Positions 62,597-64,000 of a DNA stretch of 64,000 nucleotides are shown one piece after another. Made by a program: the position numbers and the translations under genes. Source of the DNA: Lachnospiraceae bacterium. GTDB taxonomy: Bacteria; Bacillota; Clostridia; Lachnospirales; Lachnospiraceae. A model generated the notes under the pieces. It saw only the letters and a list, made by a program, of their open reading frames with translations. It was not told the DNA's origin and did not search any database. The stretch is taken from positions 1 to 64,000 of the forward strand of contig JAIKVW010000033.1 of NCBI GenBank assembly GCA_024685315.1, read 5' to 3'. How positions within the stretch are numbered: position 1 is the stretch's first letter; every line of letters starts with the position of its first letter.

Positions 62597-62650
62597 TCCC
62601 CCGCACAAAGCCCCGGGATCCGTTTTTCCGGGACTTTCTGCAGGGGATTT
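62597..62650 (+). terminator. imperfect hairpin after the 693-residue gene
   Basis: A long imperfect inverted repeat (TCCCCCGCACAAAGCCCCGG against CCGGGACTTTCTGCAGGGGA) lies about 30 nt after the stop. It has no T run directly behind, so terminator function is uncertain. Confidence 0.5.
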
Positions 62651-62761
62651 GCTTTGTACAGCTGTATTGTGAAAAGTGTCTGCTCATGTTATACTAAAAC
62701 GAATGGATCGTGCCGCGCAGGCATGTATACAAAAAGATTTTTTCAGCGGGAGAAAGTACAG

Positions 62762-63958
62762 ATGGGAAAGGCCCTTTATCTAAACTACGCCAAGGCAGAC
62801 AGGGAAAATGTCGCTCCGGTGCTACAGAAACTACGCGAGGCAGGCTTCAATGTCCAGCACACAGAAAACGGCAACGTATCGGGGAAACCCTGCGTTCTGA
62901 ATTTTCCCTCCGCGGCTTCCCGCAGAGACGACAGCTACAGGAAGGTGCTTAATTACGCGCTTCGCCACGACCTGGACTGCATACAGATACATCTTGAGAG
63001 GCAGAAGCTTCTTGACGATATCGAGATCCAGAACGGCGTAATGCTTGCGGCGCTGAGGACCGTAATGCCGGACAAGGCCGCCGAGGTCTACACGAAGGCC
63101 CTTTCGGAGGGCGCTTCTCCGGAGATCCCCGAGAAGGAAGAGGCTGAGCTTGCGGCAGCTCCCGCGGCAGAAGAGAACGCCGAAGTCAGGAGCGGTGAGC
63201 CCGCTGCGGAGCCGGTCAGGAAGGAGCAGGGAATACAGATCCCCGCCGGGACCGATTCGGCAGAGTTCGCAAGCGCAGCTATGAGGCTTTTTGAGAGCGA
63301 GGGATTTGCTCCCGCAAGGACCTCATTAAAGAAGAACGATGAGATGTATTCCGGGACCAGCGCCGAGACGCTTTTCAATAAAGGGCTCAGCCTGCTTTCC
63401 GGCGACGGCGGCTCCAAGGATGAGAAAGCTGCCTTTGACTGCTTCAGGCAGGCAGCCAACGCGGGGATGGCCAAGGCCCAGTATGAGCTCAGCATCTGCT
63501 ACGACCGCGGCATAGGCACCGGAAGGAACATTACCGAGGCCGCAAGATGGTGCGAGATGGCCGCCTACGGAGGCCACGCCCAGGCGCAGAGCGACATCGG
63601 GGCCTGCTATGAGCACGGGCAGGGCGTTTCCAGGAATATGCGGGAGGCAGTCAGATGGTACCAGATAGCTTCCGAGCAGGGAAACATTGAGGCGAAGAAC
63701 AACCTCGCTTTCTGCTACCAGAAGGGAAGAGGAGTCACCAGGAATTCCTCCCACGCCATCCAGCTCTACAGCGAGGCGGCCGAGGCCGGCAACAGCAGCG
63801 CGCAGTACAATCTGGGGTTCTGCCTGTGGTACGGAGAGGGAGTTCCGACCGATAAGCCCCGCGCAGTTGAACTGTTCCGCAAGTCCGCGGAGAACGGCAA
63901 CGCAAAAGCAGTTCAGATGCTGAAGGTGCTGAATCAGAGATCATATTTCAATAAGTGA
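62762..63958 (+). CDS. TIR-like domain protein with Sel1 repeats
   Basis: A 398-residue protein. Residues ~1-100 have the alternating strand-helix pattern of a TIR-like domain (KALYLNYAKADRENVAPVLQ, AGFNVQHT, YRKVLNYALRHDLDCIQIHL), but no catalytic-type glutamate motif is visible. An Ala/Glu/Pro-rich linker (~108-165) leads to about five Sel1 repeats (~205-395), each with AxxAQ...LGxCYxxGxGV (e.g. AQAQSDIGACYEHGQGV). Sel1 repeats are protein-protein scaffolds. The start has GCGGGAG upstream; earlier in-frame codons lack a site. Assignment of TIR is tentative. Confidence 0.72.
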   Translation: MGKALYLNYAKADRENVAPVLQKLREAGFNVQHTENGNVSGKPCVLNFPSAASRRDDSYRKVLNYALRHDLDCIQIHLERQKLLDDIEIQNGVMLAALRTVMPDKAAEVYTKALSEGASPEIPEKEEAELAAAPAAEENAEVRSGEPAAEPVRKEQGIQIPAGTDSAEFASAAMRLFESEGFAPARTSLKKNDEMYSGTSAETLFNKGLSLLSGDGGSKDEKAAFDCFRQAANAGMAKAQYELSICYDRGIGTGRNITEAARWCEMAAYGGHAQAQSDIGACYEHGQGVSRNMREAVRWYQIASEQGNIEAKNNLAFCYQKGRGVTRNSSHAIQLYSEAAEAGNSSAQYNLGFCLWYGEGVPTDKPRAVELFRKSAENGNAKAVQMLKVLNQRSYFNK

Positions 63959-64000
63959 GCGACGGACAGCAGGATCAAGAAGAAGGAAGGATCGAAAGAC

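Noticed and set aside
1-64000. CRISPR array, insertion sequence or prophage
   Set aside because: No spaced direct repeats, transposase-like protein, or phage structural gene was seen anywhere.

Overview
The window looks like chromosome of an anaerobic, Gram-positive Clostridia member, most likely Lachnospiraceae. This is inferred from gene content and not from a marker phylogeny. The coding regions are fairly GC-rich with strong AGGAGG-type ribosome sites. Characteristic genes include a split transketolase, a C69 dipeptidase, a DnaD/DnaC loader pair, MecA, SpoVG, a GdpP-type phosphodiesterase, DUF5711, DUF1858, DUF2804 and the GlgC/GlgD pair. Nearly all of it is core chromosome. There is no insertion sequence, prophage or CRISPR array.

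Layout. 1-7.8 kb: end of murD, murI, split transketolase, an AEC transporter, a C69 dipeptidase, a metallo-beta-lactamase-fold hydrolase and an SGNH hydrolase. 7.8-8.7 kb: a scar made of fragments of an [FeFe]-hydrogenase locus (HydA and HydF C-termini plus a flavoprotein piece). 8.7-11.1 kb: a TIR domain fused to a DeoR-type sensor, followed by a HAD phosphatase and a membrane-anchored protein. 11.2-19.6 kb: dinB, an M29 aminopeptidase, surE, a NUDIX hydrolase, small membrane proteins, an HTH protein with a cysteine cluster, a gamma carbonic anhydrase, DUF2804 and pncB. 20.1-25.6 kb (minus strand): a type II topoisomerase pair and a multi-pass membrane protein. 25.7-30.6 kb: a strongly folded intergenic element, then dnaX-ybaB-recR, DUF5711 and cvpA. 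30.6-37.2 kb: tRNA-Cys, a thioesterase, rpsF-ssb-rpsR and gdpP-rplI-dnaB. 37.2-42 kb: an AT-richer accessory patch with a broken DUF4160 gene, a membrane-anchored MerR, DUF1858, ferredoxin, mecA and a decayed surface-protein gene. 42-48 kb: a GH18/SH3 protein, a flippase-like membrane protein and a YhaO/YhaN-like nuclease-ATPase pair. 48-53 kb (minus strand): dnaD-dnaC-prs and murC. 53-64 kb: glgC-glgD, spoVG, pth-mfd, a seven-helix kinase-like membrane protein and a TIR-like/Sel1-repeat protein.

Functionally the window combines replication and repair (topoisomerase, dnaX, recR, ssb, dnaB, dnaC, dnaD, dinB, mfd), cell-wall synthesis (murD, murI, murC), glycogen precursor supply (glgC, glgD) and NAD/PRPP supply (pncB, prs). 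The most unusual items are the TIR-DeoR sensor fusion with its HAD neighbour, the hydrogenase scar, the branched inverted-repeat element upstream of dnaX, and a second TIR-like gene with Sel1 repeats. All functional statements come from reading motifs in the sequence; no database search was run.
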